The notes below the pieces were generated by a model. The model ran no database searches, was not told the origin of the DNA, and saw only the letters and a program-made list of their open reading frames with translations. Both the position numbers and the translations under genes were made by a program. Of a stretch of DNA of 45,392 nt, positions 9,294 to 19,100 are shown piece by piece. The stretch lies in assembly GCA_022823235.1 (NCBI GenBank), contig JAJDXO010000059.1, positions 1 through 45,392 on the forward strand. The letters run 5' to 3'. Every line of letters begins with the position of its first letter. Position 1 is the stretch's first letter. Source of the DNA: Rhodospirillales bacterium. GTDB taxonomy: Bacteria; Pseudomonadota; Alphaproteobacteria; Rhodospirillales; UBA2165.

Positions 9294-10811
9294 CTATACG
9301 CCCAACAGCGGCCAGTAAATCGCCGCCGCGATCATCATTATTATGATGGAGGTTATCGCCATCTTCGATCCGACCGCAAGAAAATCGGTGGTCTTCAAAT
9401 AGCCGGATGCGTAGACGATCGTGCAGGCCGGCGTGCCGACGACGGTCAAATAGGCAAAGGCGGACGACACGGCCGTGATAAAGCCGATGATGATCGGGCT
9501 CTCGCCCGCGACATCCGCGACATTGAGGACGATGGGGCCGAGGACCGCGACCGCCGCGCCATTGGACATGGTGTTGGTCACGAACGTCGTCAGCACGGAT
9601 ACCGCGCCCCAAAGCCCAAGCCCCTGGTCCGCGCCGAACGGCGCCAGGAATCCGAGGAACGATTCGGCGACCCATTTCGCCGCGCCGGTATCCTTCATTT
9701 CGATCCCGAGGGAGATCGCCGCACCGTAAAGCAGCACCACCCCCCAGTTGACGCCCGAATTGATGTCTTCCCATCTGACCAGACCGGCAACCAGGAACAA
9801 CGTCGCGCCAATGATGGCGACGGTCCCCATGCCCACCTTGTCGGAGATGAAAATCCAACCCAGCAAAACCAGGAAGAAAAGAAAGATCGAGATCCAATCC
9901 GCCGATTTCATCGGTCCCTCGGCCTCGACCAAGCTCCGCAGCCGCACCACCGCGCGGGACAGGTCCCGGTATTCGGGCTTGAAGGTCATGAACAAAATCA
10001 GCGTCACGAAGGGAAGCTGAATGAGGAACATCGGGTACGCAAAAGTCATCCAGCGCAGATAGTCGATCAGATAGCGTTGGGTTTCGGGGTTGGCCGGGTC
10101 GTAGAAGAATTCCCGCCAATAGCCGATCATAATGGCGTTCCGGGCGCCGCCCGACGGCGTCCCGATGCCGGCCACCGACGCGCCGTAGGCGATCGAAAAC
10201 AAGAGCACCGCGGCCAGGTTCCGGACCTTCTTGGGATCATCGGAGGTCAGCGTCACCAGCGTGATCCCTACGGGCAGCATCATCGCCGCCACCGTGTGCT
10301 CACCGATAAACGACGCCAATACGCCGGACACGGCGGAAATACCGAAACATATCCTGGTGGTCTTGGTGCCGGTCATCCGGACAATCAGCCAGGCGATCCG
10401 TTTGTCGAGCTTCTGCTTCACCACCGCCACGGCCAGCATGAGCGAACCGAGAATGAACAGGACGGAGTCGTTCCAGAGAGACCGCGCGACGGTGGCCGAA
10501 TCCTCGCCCAGCAGAAACACCTGGCCGAGGATGATCAGCAGCGCCACCGACGGCAGCGGGATCGGTTCCGTAATGAACAGAATGATCGCGACCACCGACA
10601 TGGCCAGGACGATCAGCCCCTTGCGCGAGAGCCCCTCCGGTTCCGGCACGAACAGAATGATCGCGGCGCCGACCAGCATCGCGATGAAGAACCAGCGCTT
10701 CTCCCAGACGAAATGGACAAAGAATTCGTAGAGCAGGTGTCCGACTTTGTTCGCGAATGTCGGTGAGTTCACGGCCTCATCGGCTGCCTGCCCCGCACTC
10801 GCGTCATTCAT
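9294..10811 (-). CDS. SLC13/DASS-family sodium:anion symporter
   Basis: A 505-residue inner-membrane protein with many hydrophobic segments and DASS-family features. These are an N-terminal EKRWFFIAMLVGAAIILF helix, ITEPIPLPSVALLII, the pore motif region GVLASFIGEHTVAAMMLPVG and a second repeat with TNTMSNGAAVAVLGPIVLNVA. The paired SNT-type re-entrant loops mark Na+-coupled dicarboxylate or sulfate carriers. A C4-dicarboxylate is the usual substrate but is not proven here. The gene lies 12 bases after rpe and 13 before the Usp gene in a five-gene minus-strand operon. That links substrate uptake to sugar-phosphate metabolism. Confidence 0.87.
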   Translation of the reverse strand: MNDASAGQAADEAVNSPTFANKVGHLLYEFFVHFVWEKRWFFIAMLVGAAIILFVPEPEGLSRKGLIVLAMSVVAIILFITEPIPLPSVALLIILGQVFLLGEDSATVARSLWNDSVLFILGSLMLAVAVVKQKLDKRIAWLIVRMTGTKTTRICFGISAVSGVLASFIGEHTVAAMMLPVGITLVTLTSDDPKKVRNLAAVLLFSIAYGASVAGIGTPSGGARNAIMIGYWREFFYDPANPETQRYLIDYLRWMTFAYPMFLIQLPFVTLILFMTFKPEYRDLSRAVVRLRSLVEAEGPMKSADWISIFLFFLVLLGWIFISDKVGMGTVAIIGATLFLVAGLVRWEDINSGVNWGVVLLYGAAISLGIEMKDTGAAKWVAESFLGFLAPFGADQGLGLWGAVSVLTTFVTNTMSNGAAVAVLGPIVLNVADVAGESPIIIGFITAVSSAFAYLTVVGTPACTIVYASGYLKTTDFLAVGSKMAITSIIIMMIAAAIYWPLLGV

Positions 10812-10823
10812 GCCGGCCTCCCC

Positions 10824-11480
10824 TCAGCTTCCGGCGGCATCCCGCAGCGCCCCGATCGTCGCCGCGTAATCATTGCCGTGAAACACCGCGCTGCCCGCCA
10901 CCACGACGTCCGCACCCGCCGCCGTCACTTCGGCGACATTGTCCGGTTTGACGCCGCCATCGACTTCGAGTTCGATGGGACGGTCCCCGATCATCGCCTT
11001 TATCTCGGCGATCTTCGGTGTCACCGAGGAAATATAGGACTGGCCGCCGTACCCCGGATTGACCGACATCACCAAAATCAGGTCGACATCGTCCAGAACA
11101 GGCAAGACCGCGGCCGCGGGTGTCGACGGATTGATCGACACGCCCGCCTTCTTTCCCAATCCGCGGATCACTTGAAGATTGCGGTGCAGGTGGATGTCGG
11201 CTTCGGCGTGCACCGTGATGATGTCGGCGCCGGCGTCCGCGTAATCGGCGAGATACGGCGCCGCCGGGTCGATCATCAAGTGGACGTCGAACGGTTTGTC
11301 GGAGCAGCCGCGAAGCGCCTTGATGACCGGCGGTCCCATGGTCAGGTTGGGAACGAAATGCCCGTCCATCACGTCGATATGGATGTAGTCGCACCCCGCC
11401 TTGTCGATGGCCGCAACCTCCTCGCCCAGACGCGCAAAATCGGCGGAAAGGATTGAAGGAGCTATCTTAAGATCTGCCAT
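10824..11480 (-). CDS. rpe: ribulose-phosphate 3-epimerase
   Basis: A 218-residue TIM-barrel enzyme interconverting D-ribulose 5-phosphate and D-xylulose 5-phosphate, in the pentose phosphate and Calvin pathways. The signatures are clear: [16 protein letters not shown] at the N-terminus, [20 protein letters not shown] with metal-binding His and catalytic Asp, [21 protein letters not shown] and [12 protein letters not shown] with the second catalytic Asp. The length is normal. It sits 30 bases after the aldolase and 12 before the transporter gene in the same operon. Confidence 0.96.
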   Translation of the reverse strand: MADLKIAPSILSADFARLGEEVAAIDKAGCDYIHIDVMDGHFVPNLTMGPPVIKALRGCSDKPFDVHLMIDPAAPYLADYADAGADIITVHAEADIHLHRNLQVIRGLGKKAGVSINPSTPAAAVLPVLDDVDLILVMSVNPGYGGQSYISSVTPKIAEIKAMIGDRPIELEVDGGVKPDNVAEVTAAGADVVVAGSAVFHGNDYAATIGALRDAAGS

Positions 11481-11510
11481 TCCGGTCCCCGGGGCTATAA
11501 ATCGCTTCGA

Positions 11511-12524
11511 CTAAGCGGCCTCTCCCATATATGACGCCGAACAGGCCGCACTATTGAGGCGGGCGCGCTCCAGCAATCGGGCCTGAGCCGCCTCGTTGTT
11601 CGCCGTATCGCCGCCCCAAGCCTCGAGGGCGCCTTCCTGCAGCGCCCGGCCATAGGAGTAGCTGAGCTTCCATGGCAACGGCGAATGGTTGGCATTCATG
11701 GCGTTGAGGTGTTCGGTCGCCTGAATTTCGCTTTGTCCGCCTGAAAGGAACATGATGCCGGGCACCGCCGACGGCACGGTGCGCTTCAGCACCGCGACGG
11801 TCAATGAGGCGACATCGTCGGCCCCGGCCTGTTCCGGGCAATCCTTGCCCGAAATCACCATGTTGGGCTTGAGGATGGTGCCTTCGAGCATGACTCCTTG
11901 CGCGAAGAGCTCGGAATAGAGCGCGTTCAACGTTTCCTCGGTCACCTCGGCGCAGTCTTCGATGGTGTGGTCCCCATCCATCAGGACTTCGGGTTCGACG
12001 ATCGGCACCAGGCCGCCTTCCTGGCAAATCCTGGCATAGCGGGCCAGCGCGTGGGCATTGACGTGAATGGCGGCCGCGCTCGGGATGCTCTCACCGATCG
12101 CAATCACCGCCCGCCACTTGGCGAACCTGGCGCCGAGTTCCACGTATTCGGCGACGCGGTCCATTAGCCCATCCAGGCCCTCGGTGACCGTCTCGCCGTC
12201 CGACCCGGCGAGCGGCTTGGCGCCGGCATCAACCTTGATGCCGGGCAGAATATTCTGGCTCTCCAGAAGCCTGACCAGCGGCGTGCCGTCGGCCGCCGAC
12301 TGACGGATCGTCTCGTCATACAGGATGACACCGCTGATAAACTCGCCCAGCCCGGCCGCGCGGAACAGCATCTCCCGGTAATCGCGGCGGGCGTCTTCGG
12401 TCGATACCACATTTATGCCCTCGAACCGCTTTTTGATGGTTCCGGTGCTTTCGTCCGCCGCCAGCAGACCCCGGCTGTCCGCAACCATGGCTTCCGCGAT
12501 TGAAGAAAGTTGACCTAGATCCAT
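11511..12524 (-). CDS. class I fructose-bisphosphate aldolase
   Basis: A 337-residue Schiff-base aldolase cleaving fructose 1,6-bisphosphate to the two triose phosphates (also sedoheptulose 1,7-bisphosphate in some organisms). Diagnostic stretches are ESTGTIKKRFEGINV, IVEPEVLMDGDHTIEDCAEVTE, and LEGTILKPNMVISG, which holds the active-site Lys. GIMFLSGGQSEIQATEHLNAMN is also present, as in eukaryote-type class I enzymes. The C-terminus ends SYMGEAA, comparable to the flexible tail of the family. It is 41 bases after tkt and 30 before rpe, so the three sugar-phosphate genes are probably co-transcribed. Confidence 0.95.
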   Translation of the reverse strand: MDLGQLSSIAEAMVADSRGLLAADESTGTIKKRFEGINVVSTEDARRDYREMLFRAAGLGEFISGVILYDETIRQSAADGTPLVRLLESQNILPGIKVDAGAKPLAGSDGETVTEGLDGLMDRVAEYVELGARFAKWRAVIAIGESIPSAAAIHVNAHALARYARICQEGGLVPIVEPEVLMDGDHTIEDCAEVTEETLNALYSELFAQGVMLEGTILKPNMVISGKDCPEQAGADDVASLTVAVLKRTVPSAVPGIMFLSGGQSEIQATEHLNAMNANHSPLPWKLSYSYGRALQEGALEAWGGDTANNEAAQARLLERARLNSAACSASYMGEAA

Positions 12525-12565
12525 GAGTTCCTCCGTTTCCTATCCTCGCCCGCCAGAGGCAATGC

Positions 12566-14587
12566 CTATAGCTGCTCCTTGGCCGCCGCCGCCACGGCTT
12601 CGGCCGTAATGCCGAAGTGATTATACAAATCCCCTCCCGGCGCCGATGCGCCAAAGCCGGACATGCCGACGAACCGTCCGCTCGGCCCAAGGTACTTTTC
12701 CCAGCCGAGGGACACCGCCGCCTCCACCGCTACCCGCGCGCCGTCTCCCAGCACTTCGGCCCGATAGCCGGCGTCCTGCCGGTCGAACAACCCCGCGCAC
12801 GGCATGGACACCACCGCCGTCGGATGGCCGTCGGCCTGCAATTTTTTGCGGGCCGCCAGCGCGAGGCCGACCTCGGATCCGGTGGCAAGGAGCGTCACCG
12901 CGCGCGCTCCGTCCGCCTCCAACAGCACATAGCCGCCGCGCGCCGACAGGTTCTCGTCCGTATGCTCGGTGCGGACCGTCGGCACCCCCTGCCGGGTCAG
13001 CGAGAGGACCGAGGGGCTCGAAGCCGCCTGCAACGCCAGGGCCCAGCATTCGGCGGTTTCCACCCCGTCCGCCGGCCGGAAGACATTGAGGTTCGGGATG
13101 GCCCGGAGCGAGGCCAGCGTCTCGACCGGCTGATGGGTCGGTCCGTCTTCGCCAAGGCCGATGGAATCGTGGGTCAGAACGTAGATGACCCGCTGCCCCA
13201 TAAGGGCCGAAAGCCGGAGCGCCGGCCGCATATAATCGGCGAACACCAGGAATGTCCCGCCATAGGGCACCACCCCGCCATGCAGCGCGAGCCCGTTCAT
13301 AATTGCGGCCATGCCGAATTCCCGCACGCCGTAGTGAATGTAGTTGCCGGAAAAATCGTCCGCCGAGATCACCGTGGACGACCCGGTCTTGGTGTTGACC
13401 GAGCCGGTGAGGTCCGCCGATCCGCCGATCAACAGCGGAATCCTGTCGAGGAGAACGCCGAGCGCTTCGCCGGAGGCCTTGCGGGTCGCCCATCCCGGCG
13501 CCTCCTCGCTGACCGCCTTCTTATGGGCGTTGAGCGCCTGTTCCCATCCCGCCGGCAGGTCGCCGAGCGAGCGCCGCTCGAAGTTCGCCCTGGTTTCCGC
13601 GTCCGCGGCGGCGAGCCGGCCGGCCCAGGCGTTATGGTCGGCGGCTCCCCGCGAGCCGAACCCGCGCCACGCGGCGAGGATGTCTTCAGGCACCTCGAAC
13701 GGCTCGGCGCTCCAACCGAGCGCCTCTCGGGCGCCGGCGATTTCATCGTCGCCCAGCGGCGCGCCGTGGGTGGAGGCGGTCCCCGCCTTGGTCGGCGCCC
13801 CGAAGCCGATGGTGGTCTTGCAGGCGATCATGGACGGCGCATCGGTCTTTTTGGCCGCTTCGATGGCCGCCGCGACCGCCCCATGGTCATGGCCGTCGAC
13901 GGTCCGCACGTCCCAACCGCTGGACGCGAACCGGGCGGCCTGATCGTCGGAAACCGCGAGGTCGGTCCCGCCATCGATGGAAATCGAATTGTCGTCGAAC
14001 AGAACGATGAGCTTGCCGAGGCCCAGATGGCCGGCGAAGGAGATCGCCTCGTGGCTGATCCCTTCCATCAGGCAGCCGTCGCCGGCAATCACATAGGTGT
14101 AGTGGTCGACCAGTCCATCCCCGTAGCGGTCGTTGCGCAGGCGTTCGGCGAGGGCCAGTCCCACCGCCATGGCCAGCCCCTGCCCCAAGGGACCGGTGGT
14201 CACCTCGATCCCGGCGGCGTGGCCGTATTCCGGATGACCGGCGGTTTTCGATCCGAGCTGGCGGAAATTCCTGATCTCGTCGATGGTCATGTCCTCGTAC
14301 CCGGTGAGGTAGAGGAGCGAATAGAGCAGCATCGAGCCGTGCCCCGCCGAGAGCACGAAGCGGTCCCGGTCGGCCCAGTTGGGCGCCGAGGGATCGAACT
14401 TCAGGAACCGGGTAAACAGCACCGTCGCCGCGTCGGCCATACCCATGGGCATCCCCGGATGCCCGGAATTGGCTCTCTGCACGGCATCCGCCGAGAGAAA
14501 GCGAATGGCATTGGCCATCTGGAACAGGTCGGGCGCGGGGGCGGATCGGGAATCTTCCAGGGCGGTGACCGTTTGGTCGGGGGACAT
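12566..14587 (-). CDS. tkt: transketolase
   Basis: A 673-residue thiamine-diphosphate enzyme from the Met at 14587 ([13 protein letters not shown]). An in-frame ATG at 14641 would add 18 residues without family similarity. It transfers two-carbon units between pentose and other sugar phosphates. Visible motifs are [35 protein letters not shown], the ThDP/Mg site [13 protein letters not shown], the pyrimidine-domain stretch [18 protein letters not shown] and [19 protein letters not shown]. The length is normal. It is the first gene of the carbon-metabolism operon, downstream of tRNA-His. Confidence 0.96.
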   Translation of the reverse strand: MSPDQTVTALEDSRSAPAPDLFQMANAIRFLSADAVQRANSGHPGMPMGMADAATVLFTRFLKFDPSAPNWADRDRFVLSAGHGSMLLYSLLYLTGYEDMTIDEIRNFRQLGSKTAGHPEYGHAAGIEVTTGPLGQGLAMAVGLALAERLRNDRYGDGLVDHYTYVIAGDGCLMEGISHEAISFAGHLGLGKLIVLFDDNSISIDGGTDLAVSDDQAARFASSGWDVRTVDGHDHGAVAAAIEAAKKTDAPSMIACKTTIGFGAPTKAGTASTHGAPLGDDEIAGAREALGWSAEPFEVPEDILAAWRGFGSRGAADHNAWAGRLAAADAETRANFERRSLGDLPAGWEQALNAHKKAVSEEAPGWATRKASGEALGVLLDRIPLLIGGSADLTGSVNTKTGSSTVISADDFSGNYIHYGVREFGMAAIMNGLALHGGVVPYGGTFLVFADYMRPALRLSALMGQRVIYVLTHDSIGLGEDGPTHQPVETLASLRAIPNLNVFRPADGVETAECWALALQAASSPSVLSLTRQGVPTVRTEHTDENLSARGGYVLLEADGARAVTLLATGSEVGLALAARKKLQADGHPTAVVSMPCAGLFDRQDAGYRAEVLGDGARVAVEAAVSLGWEKYLGPSGRFVGMSGFGASAPGGDLYNHFGITAEAVAAAAKEQL

Positions 14588-14741
14588 TAGGCGCGCACTC
14601 CGGCGTTCGAGGCGGCCCCAGGCATTACCGCCGATGTCCAAGGATTAAACGAGTCGCGGTCCGATCCATAGGAAAAAACCGGATTGGTCATATTGGTTTG
14701 GTTTCCTTGGCCGTATGGCGGACGACGCCGTGGTAGGCGAA

Positions 14742-14819
14742 TGGGGCGAATGATGGGACTCGAACCCACAACCCCCGGCACCACAAGCCGGTGCTCTAAC
14801 CAGTTGAGCTACATTCGCC
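14742..14819 (-). tRNA. tRNA-His (anticodon GTG), CCA encoded
   Basis: The minus strand folds into a standard cloverleaf. The acceptor stem pairs GGCGAATG with CATTCGCC, including the extra G at -1 opposite C73 that identifies tRNA-His. The D arm starts GCTC and closes with GAGC. The anticodon stem CCGGC/GCCGG encloses loop TTGTGGT, so the anticodon is GTG. The T arm is GTGGG-TTCGAGT-CCCAT. CCA is encoded in the genome (14742-14744). It precedes tkt on the same strand by about 155 bases. Confidence 0.95.
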
Positions 14820-14830
14820 GTGGTGGCGAC

Positions 14831-14859
14831 TGTGTAGACCTCTGGTGGTGACCCGTCAA
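14831..14859 (-). promoter_or_regulatory. sigma-70 type promoter of tRNA-His
   Basis: On the minus strand TTGACG (14859-14854) and TACACA (14836-14831) are separated by exactly 17 bases. The -10 box ends 11 bases before the first base of tRNA-His. Both boxes are close to consensus and well placed. Confidence 0.75.
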
Positions 14860-15207
14860 GCGCACTTCAGGGGGCCCCGGAGGGCGCGCGGGCACTTGGC
14901 TTTACCCATTCCCAAGGGCGCCGCCGGAGACCGAATGAACGGTCCCGATCGGAGCCGAATCACAGGCTGAAACGGCCTTCGACGGATTAGAATTTACCGA
15001 TCGGACGTCGGTGTTATGCGGCGCCAAAATTTGGATCGGCCCCGACGCGGCCGCATCACAAGTTTTCTACTAGTAGAATTTGCCGGCGACCGATGTGCAT
15101 CGATTGTTCGCCCACGCCGGATCGTGCGCTCGGTAAGAAAATCCATCATATTTTTATTATTAATCAGATGATTATTAAAATTTCTTCAATCAAAAATTCG
15201 GGTAAAT
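14860..15207. other. gene-free intergenic region with a palindrome
   Basis: No coding region is supported here. The left part is GC-rich and featureless. A perfect 14-bp palindrome (TTCTACTAGTAGAA) occupies 15065-15078. The right end (about 15147-15200) is very AT-rich, with partly complementary TTATTAATCA and GATGATTATTAA runs. That part lies immediately downstream of the aminotransferase gene and may be its termination region. Confidence 0.5.
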
Positions 15208-16368
15208 TCAGGTGCCGAAATGAGCCGCCAATCGCTTGAGGGCTTCGTCCAGAATCCCGTCCTGTTTGCAGAAGCAGAACCGGGCGAAATGGTCCACGTC
15301 CGCCTCCTGATAGAAGGCGCTTACCGGCACCGCGGCGACCTTGGCCTCGGTGGTGATGTGCTTGCAGAACGCCACGTCATCGCCATTGAACCCCAACGGC
15401 CGAAAGTCGGTGGTGATGAAATAGGTGCCTTGGGCGTCCATGACATCAAAACCGACCCGTTTCAGCCCCTCGGCCAGCCGGTCCCGCTTGCCCTCCATCT
15501 CCGCGCCGAGGCCGGTAAAATAGTCCGTGTCCTTGTTGAGACCCTGCGCCACGGCCTGTTGGAGATTAGGCGGTGTGGTGAAGGTGAGGAATTGGTGCGC
15601 CTTGGCGGCCGCATCGATGAGGTCCGGCGGGCCCGAGACGTAGCCGACCTTCCAGCCGGTAAGAGAGAACGTCTTCCCCGCCGATCCGATGCGCAGGCAG
15701 CGCTCCCGCATCCCCGGCAAAGTCATCAGCGGCACATGGGGCAGACCGTCGAAAATCAGGTGTTCGTAGACCTCGTCACAAATCGCATAAGCATCGTGTT
15801 TTTCCAGCAGACCGGCGATGAATGTCAGTTCGTCCCGGCTGAACACCTTGGAAGACGGGTTCATGGGCGAATTGATCATAATGAGCTTGGTCTTGTCGGA
15901 AAATGCGGCCTCCAGGGCGTCTCGCGGCAGTTCCCAGTCCGGCGGCTCGATGCGGACAAGCCTGGCGACGCCGCCGGCCCGCCGCAGGATCGGCAGATAG
16001 CTGTCATACAGCGGCTCGATGAGCACTGCCTCGTCGCCCGGCTCGATCAGGCCGAACAGGCACGCCGCCAGCGCCTCGGTGGCGCCGGAGGTGACCATGG
16101 TCTCGGTCCGCCAGTCGATATCGAGGCCGTAGAACCGCTTGTTGTGGACGGCGACCGCCTGGCGAAGCTCGGGAATTCCCATCATCGGCGGGTACTGGTT
16201 CGGCCCGTTGACCGACGCTTCCGCCGCCGCGCGCAAAATATCTTCCGGACCATCCGTATCCGGAAACCCCTGGCCGAGGTTGATCGCCTCATGCTCGACG
16301 GCCAGCGCCGACATGACGGTGAAGATGGTCGTCCCGTATCCGCCGAGGATTGAGTTGGTGGGTTTCAA
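15208..16368 (-). CDS. class I/II PLP-dependent aminotransferase
   Basis: A 386-residue fold-type I aminotransferase. Visible features are INLGQGFPDTDGP (substrate-binding loop), QYPPMMGIPELRQAVA, the cofactor-contacting VTSGATEALAA, NSPMNPSSKVFS and CDEVYEHLIFDG. SAGKTFSLTGWKVGY holds the PLP-binding Lys, and the C-terminus carries a substrate-binding Arg in FARFCFCKQ. It most resembles methionine/kynurenine aminotransferase-like proteins (YbdL type) or alphaproteobacterial N-succinyl-diaminopimelate transaminase-like enzymes. The amino donor and acceptor cannot be decided from sequence. It is a single-gene unit, divergent from glnB. Confidence 0.88.
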   Translation of the reverse strand: MKPTNSILGGYGTTIFTVMSALAVEHEAINLGQGFPDTDGPEDILRAAAEASVNGPNQYPPMMGIPELRQAVAVHNKRFYGLDIDWRTETMVTSGATEALAACLFGLIEPGDEAVLIEPLYDSYLPILRRAGGVARLVRIEPPDWELPRDALEAAFSDKTKLIMINSPMNPSSKVFSRDELTFIAGLLEKHDAYAICDEVYEHLIFDGLPHVPLMTLPGMRERCLRIGSAGKTFSLTGWKVGYVSGPPDLIDAAAKAHQFLTFTTPPNLQQAVAQGLNKDTDYFTGLGAEMEGKRDRLAEGLKRVGFDVMDAQGTYFITTDFRPLGFNGDDVAFCKHITTEAKVAAVPVSAFYQEADVDHFARFCFCKQDGILDEALKRLAAHFGT

Positions 16369-16425
16369 TTTCTTCCTTTCAGTACAGCTTCACCACCTTT
16401 AACACACCCGTTCAGGCAGGTCAGG

Positions 16426-16446
16426 GCCTTGGTACAGCTCCAAGGC
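16426..16446. promoter_or_regulatory. interrupted palindrome upstream of the aminotransferase
   Basis: Arms GCCTTGG (16426-16432) and CCAAGGC (16440-16446) are perfectly complementary around a 7-base spacer. The site lies 58 bases upstream of the aminotransferase start and about 135 bases upstream of the glnB sigma-54 promoter. There is no U-tract, so an operator is more likely than a terminator. The binding protein is unknown. The rest of the 306-base gap 16369-16674 holds only an AT-rich stretch (16525-16556) and the glnB promoter. Confidence 0.45.
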
Positions 16447-16580
16447 TTCCGCCACTTTTCCGAGCAGTTGCCTGATTATTAGTCAATTCGCCGGACATCG
16501 CCCGAATTTCTCGTCTGACGAATGCAATTTTATTGTTTATTTTCAATATGTTAAATCGGCGCCCTCACCGGCCGCCCGGT

Positions 16581-16596
16581 TGGCACGCGAGGTGCT
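16581..16596 (+). promoter_or_regulatory. sigma-54 (RpoN) promoter of glnB-glnA
   Basis: The sequence TGGCACGCGAGGTGCT matches the -24/-12 consensus TGGCAC-N5-TTGCT, with one change. The invariant GG (16582-16583) and GC (16594-16595) are separated by exactly 10 bases. It lies about 80 bases before the glnB start. This fits nitrogen control by RpoN and NtrC, as is usual for glnBA. I did not find a clear NtrC site upstream. Confidence 0.8.
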
Positions 16597-16674
16597 AAGT
16601 GAGCATCGCCGCGGGAAGCCCGCCACGGCGTGGGGGCTCGGTCGCGCGGAGGACAAACCTGAAGGCATGCCTGA

Positions 16675-17013
<339 letters not shown>

Positions 17014-17082
17014 CTCTCGGTCCCTCCCGGACCACAGACACGAATACCCAGTACTGGACGACTTAACGAAAGGAACTAAGAA

Positions 17083-18504
17083 ATGAGCCTCAACTGCAAA
17101 ACCCCGGAAGACGTGGCGAAGGTCGTCACAGACCATGATGTCAGACACATCGATCTTCGCTTCACCGACCCGCGAGGCAAGTGGCAGCATCTGACCCAGC
17201 TTCCCGAGACCATCGACGACGGGGCCTACACCGACGGCATCTTTTTCGACGGCTCCTCCATCGCCGGCTGGAAAGCGATCAATGAATCCGATATGGCGCT
17301 GATCCCCGATCCGGGCACCGCGGTAATGGATCCGTTCGCCGCGCAGCCGACGCTGATCATGTTCTGCGACGTTCATGATCCGCTCACCGGCCAGCCCTAT
17401 TCGCGCGATCCCCGCTCGGTCGCCAAGCGCGCCGAGGCGTATCTCGGCAGCACCGGCGTCGGCGACACCGCCTATTTCGGTCCGGAGCCGGAGTTCTTCG
17501 TCTTTGACGACGTTCGTTTCGACGTCTCGATGAACAGAACCTTCTATGCCATCGACCATGAGGAAGGCCCCTACAACACGGGCACCGAATTCGCCGACGG
17601 CAACACCGGCCACCGCCCCCCGGTCAAGGGCGGCTACTTCCCCGTCCCGCCGGTGGACAGCATGTCGGACCTGCGTTCCGAGATGGTTACAACCCTGCAG
17701 GACATGGGCGTGACCATGGAGAAGCATCACCACGAGGTGGCGCCGTCGCAGAACGAACTCGGCATCAAGTTCGATACCCTGGTCCGCTGCGCCGACAATT
17801 TGCAGATGTACAAATACGTCGTGCACATGGTCAGCCACGTCTACGGCAAGACCGCAACCTTCATGCCGAAGCCGGTCATCGACGACAACGGGTCGGGCAT
17901 GCACACCCACCAGTCCGTGTGGAATGACGGCAAGCCGATCTTCGCCGGGTCCGGCTATGCCGATCTCTCGGAGGCCGCGCTGCACTACATCGGCGGCATC
18001 ATCAAGCACGCCAAGGCGATCAACGCGTTCTCGAACCCGACCACCAACAGCTACAAGCGGCTGATCCCCGGTTTCGAGGCGCCGGTGCTGCTGGCCTACT
18101 CGGCCCGCAACCGTTCGGCGTCCTGCCGGATTCCGTTCTCCACCAGCCCCGGCGGCAAGCGGGTGGAAGTCCGTTTCCCGGATGCGCAGGCCAACGCCTA
18201 TCTCGCCTTCGCGGCGATGCTCATGGCCGGCCTGGACGGCATCCAGAACAAGATGGATCCGGGCGACGCCATGGACAAGGACCTCTACGACCTGCCGCCC
18301 GAGGAACTCGAAGGCGTGCCGACGGTTTGCGGTTCCCTGCGCGAAGCGCTCGAGAACCTCGACGCCGACCGCGACTTCCTCAAAGCCGGCGACGTGTTCT
18401 CCGACGACCAGATCGACGGCTACATCGATCTCAGGACCGAAGAAGTCCACGCCATGGAGCACACGCCTCATCCGGTCGAGTTCGCCATGTACTACTCCGC
18501 TTAA
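17083..18504 (+). CDS. glnA: glutamine synthetase type I
   Basis: A 473-residue glutamine synthetase that makes glutamine from glutamate, ammonia and ATP. It contains the N-terminal DGSSIAGW motif, the catalytic core [24 protein letters not shown] and [11 protein letters not shown], the ATP-site segment [17 protein letters not shown] and [11 protein letters not shown]-like residues [11 protein letters not shown]. Tyr402 lies in DLYDLPPEE, the adenylylation site of type I-beta enzymes, so activity should be controlled through GlnE and PII. AAAGGAAC precedes the start. A strong terminator follows at 18527. Confidence 0.97.
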   Translation: MSLNCKTPEDVAKVVTDHDVRHIDLRFTDPRGKWQHLTQLPETIDDGAYTDGIFFDGSSIAGWKAINESDMALIPDPGTAVMDPFAAQPTLIMFCDVHDPLTGQPYSRDPRSVAKRAEAYLGSTGVGDTAYFGPEPEFFVFDDVRFDVSMNRTFYAIDHEEGPYNTGTEFADGNTGHRPPVKGGYFPVPPVDSMSDLRSEMVTTLQDMGVTMEKHHHEVAPSQNELGIKFDTLVRCADNLQMYKYVVHMVSHVYGKTATFMPKPVIDDNGSGMHTHQSVWNDGKPIFAGSGYADLSEAALHYIGGIIKHAKAINAFSNPTTNSYKRLIPGFEAPVLLAYSARNRSASCRIPFSTSPGGKRVEVRFPDAQANAYLAFAAMLMAGLDGIQNKMDPGDAMDKDLYDLPPEELEGVPTVCGSLREALENLDADRDFLKAGDVFSDDQIDGYIDLRTEEVHAMEHTPHPVEFAMYYSA

Positions 18505-18526
18505 GGCGAACCTATCGTCAGCCGCG

Positions 18527-18554
18527 AAGGGCCGCCCGAAGGGGCGGCCCTTTT
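18527..18554 (+). terminator. rho-independent terminator of glnBA
   Basis: Arms GGGCCGCCC (18529-18537) and GGGCGGCCC (18542-18550) form a perfect 9-bp GC stem with loop GAAG. AA upstream pairs with the first bases of the TTTT run at 18551-18554. It begins 23 bases after the glnA stop. Confidence 0.9.
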
Positions 18555-18623
18555 GCATGGGCAGGCTGCGCCGGCGGCCTCTCTCCGGCCTTTCGATTCC
18601 GCGCCCAGCCGGTATCATCCCCC

Positions 18624-19100
18624 ATGCTCTACTTCGCCTACGGGTCGAACATGGACCCGCATCAAATGCGCCGGCGCTGTCCGTCCTCCCGGTTCGTCAC
18701 CATTGCCCGGCTCGCCGACCACCGGCTGGCATTCACCCGCCGGTCGCCCCGGCGGCGCTGCGGGGTAGCCGGTGTGGTCGCGGAGGACGGCGCCGAGGTC
18801 TGGGGCGTGGTCTACCGCCTGAGGAAGACCCGGGACATTCAGCGGCTGGATGCCGCGGAGGGTTTCCGGCCCCATGTCACCCGGGGCAACCGCTATACCC
18901 GCGATACCCGGCTGTTCGAGGCGGCGGGGGACGACTCCCGCCCCTTGGCCGCGGACATCTACCTGGCCGCCCCTACCCGGTTCGTGCTGCCGCCGAGCCT
19001 CACCTACGTCGCCCATATGCTGCGCGGCGCCCGGCACTGGGGATTGCCCCATGACTACGTGACTCAACTGAACCGCATTCCGACCACGGGACGGCTGTGA
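18624..19100 (+). CDS. gamma-glutamylcyclotransferase-like protein
   Basis: A 158-residue protein with the GGCT/AIG2-like fold signature YFAYGSNMDPHQM at the very N-terminus and the probable catalytic acid Glu79 in RLDAAEGF. Family members convert gamma-glutamyl amines or peptides to 5-oxoproline. The substrate here is not known. The start is the ATG at 18624, since the upstream part of the frame overlaps glnA. The stop TGA shares one base with the ATG of the first MFS gene (TGATG). It is thus the first gene of a coupled four-gene unit with three efflux-type transporters. Confidence 0.82.
   Translation: MLYFAYGSNMDPHQMRRRCPSSRFVTIARLADHRLAFTRRSPRRRCGVAGVVAEDGAEVWGVVYRLRKTRDIQRLDAAEGFRPHVTRGNRYTRDTRLFEAAGDDSRPLAADIYLAAPTRFVLPPSLTYVAHMLRGARHWGLPHDYVTQLNRIPTTGRL

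Noticed and set aside
12617-14590. 657-codon plus-strand open frame
   Set aside because: Mirror frame of transketolase with no recognisable motif.
14742-14819. A tRNA-Sec (selC) gene was looked for
   Set aside because: The only tRNA seen is tRNA-His (GTG). No long-armed tRNA with anticodon TCA was noticed in the window.
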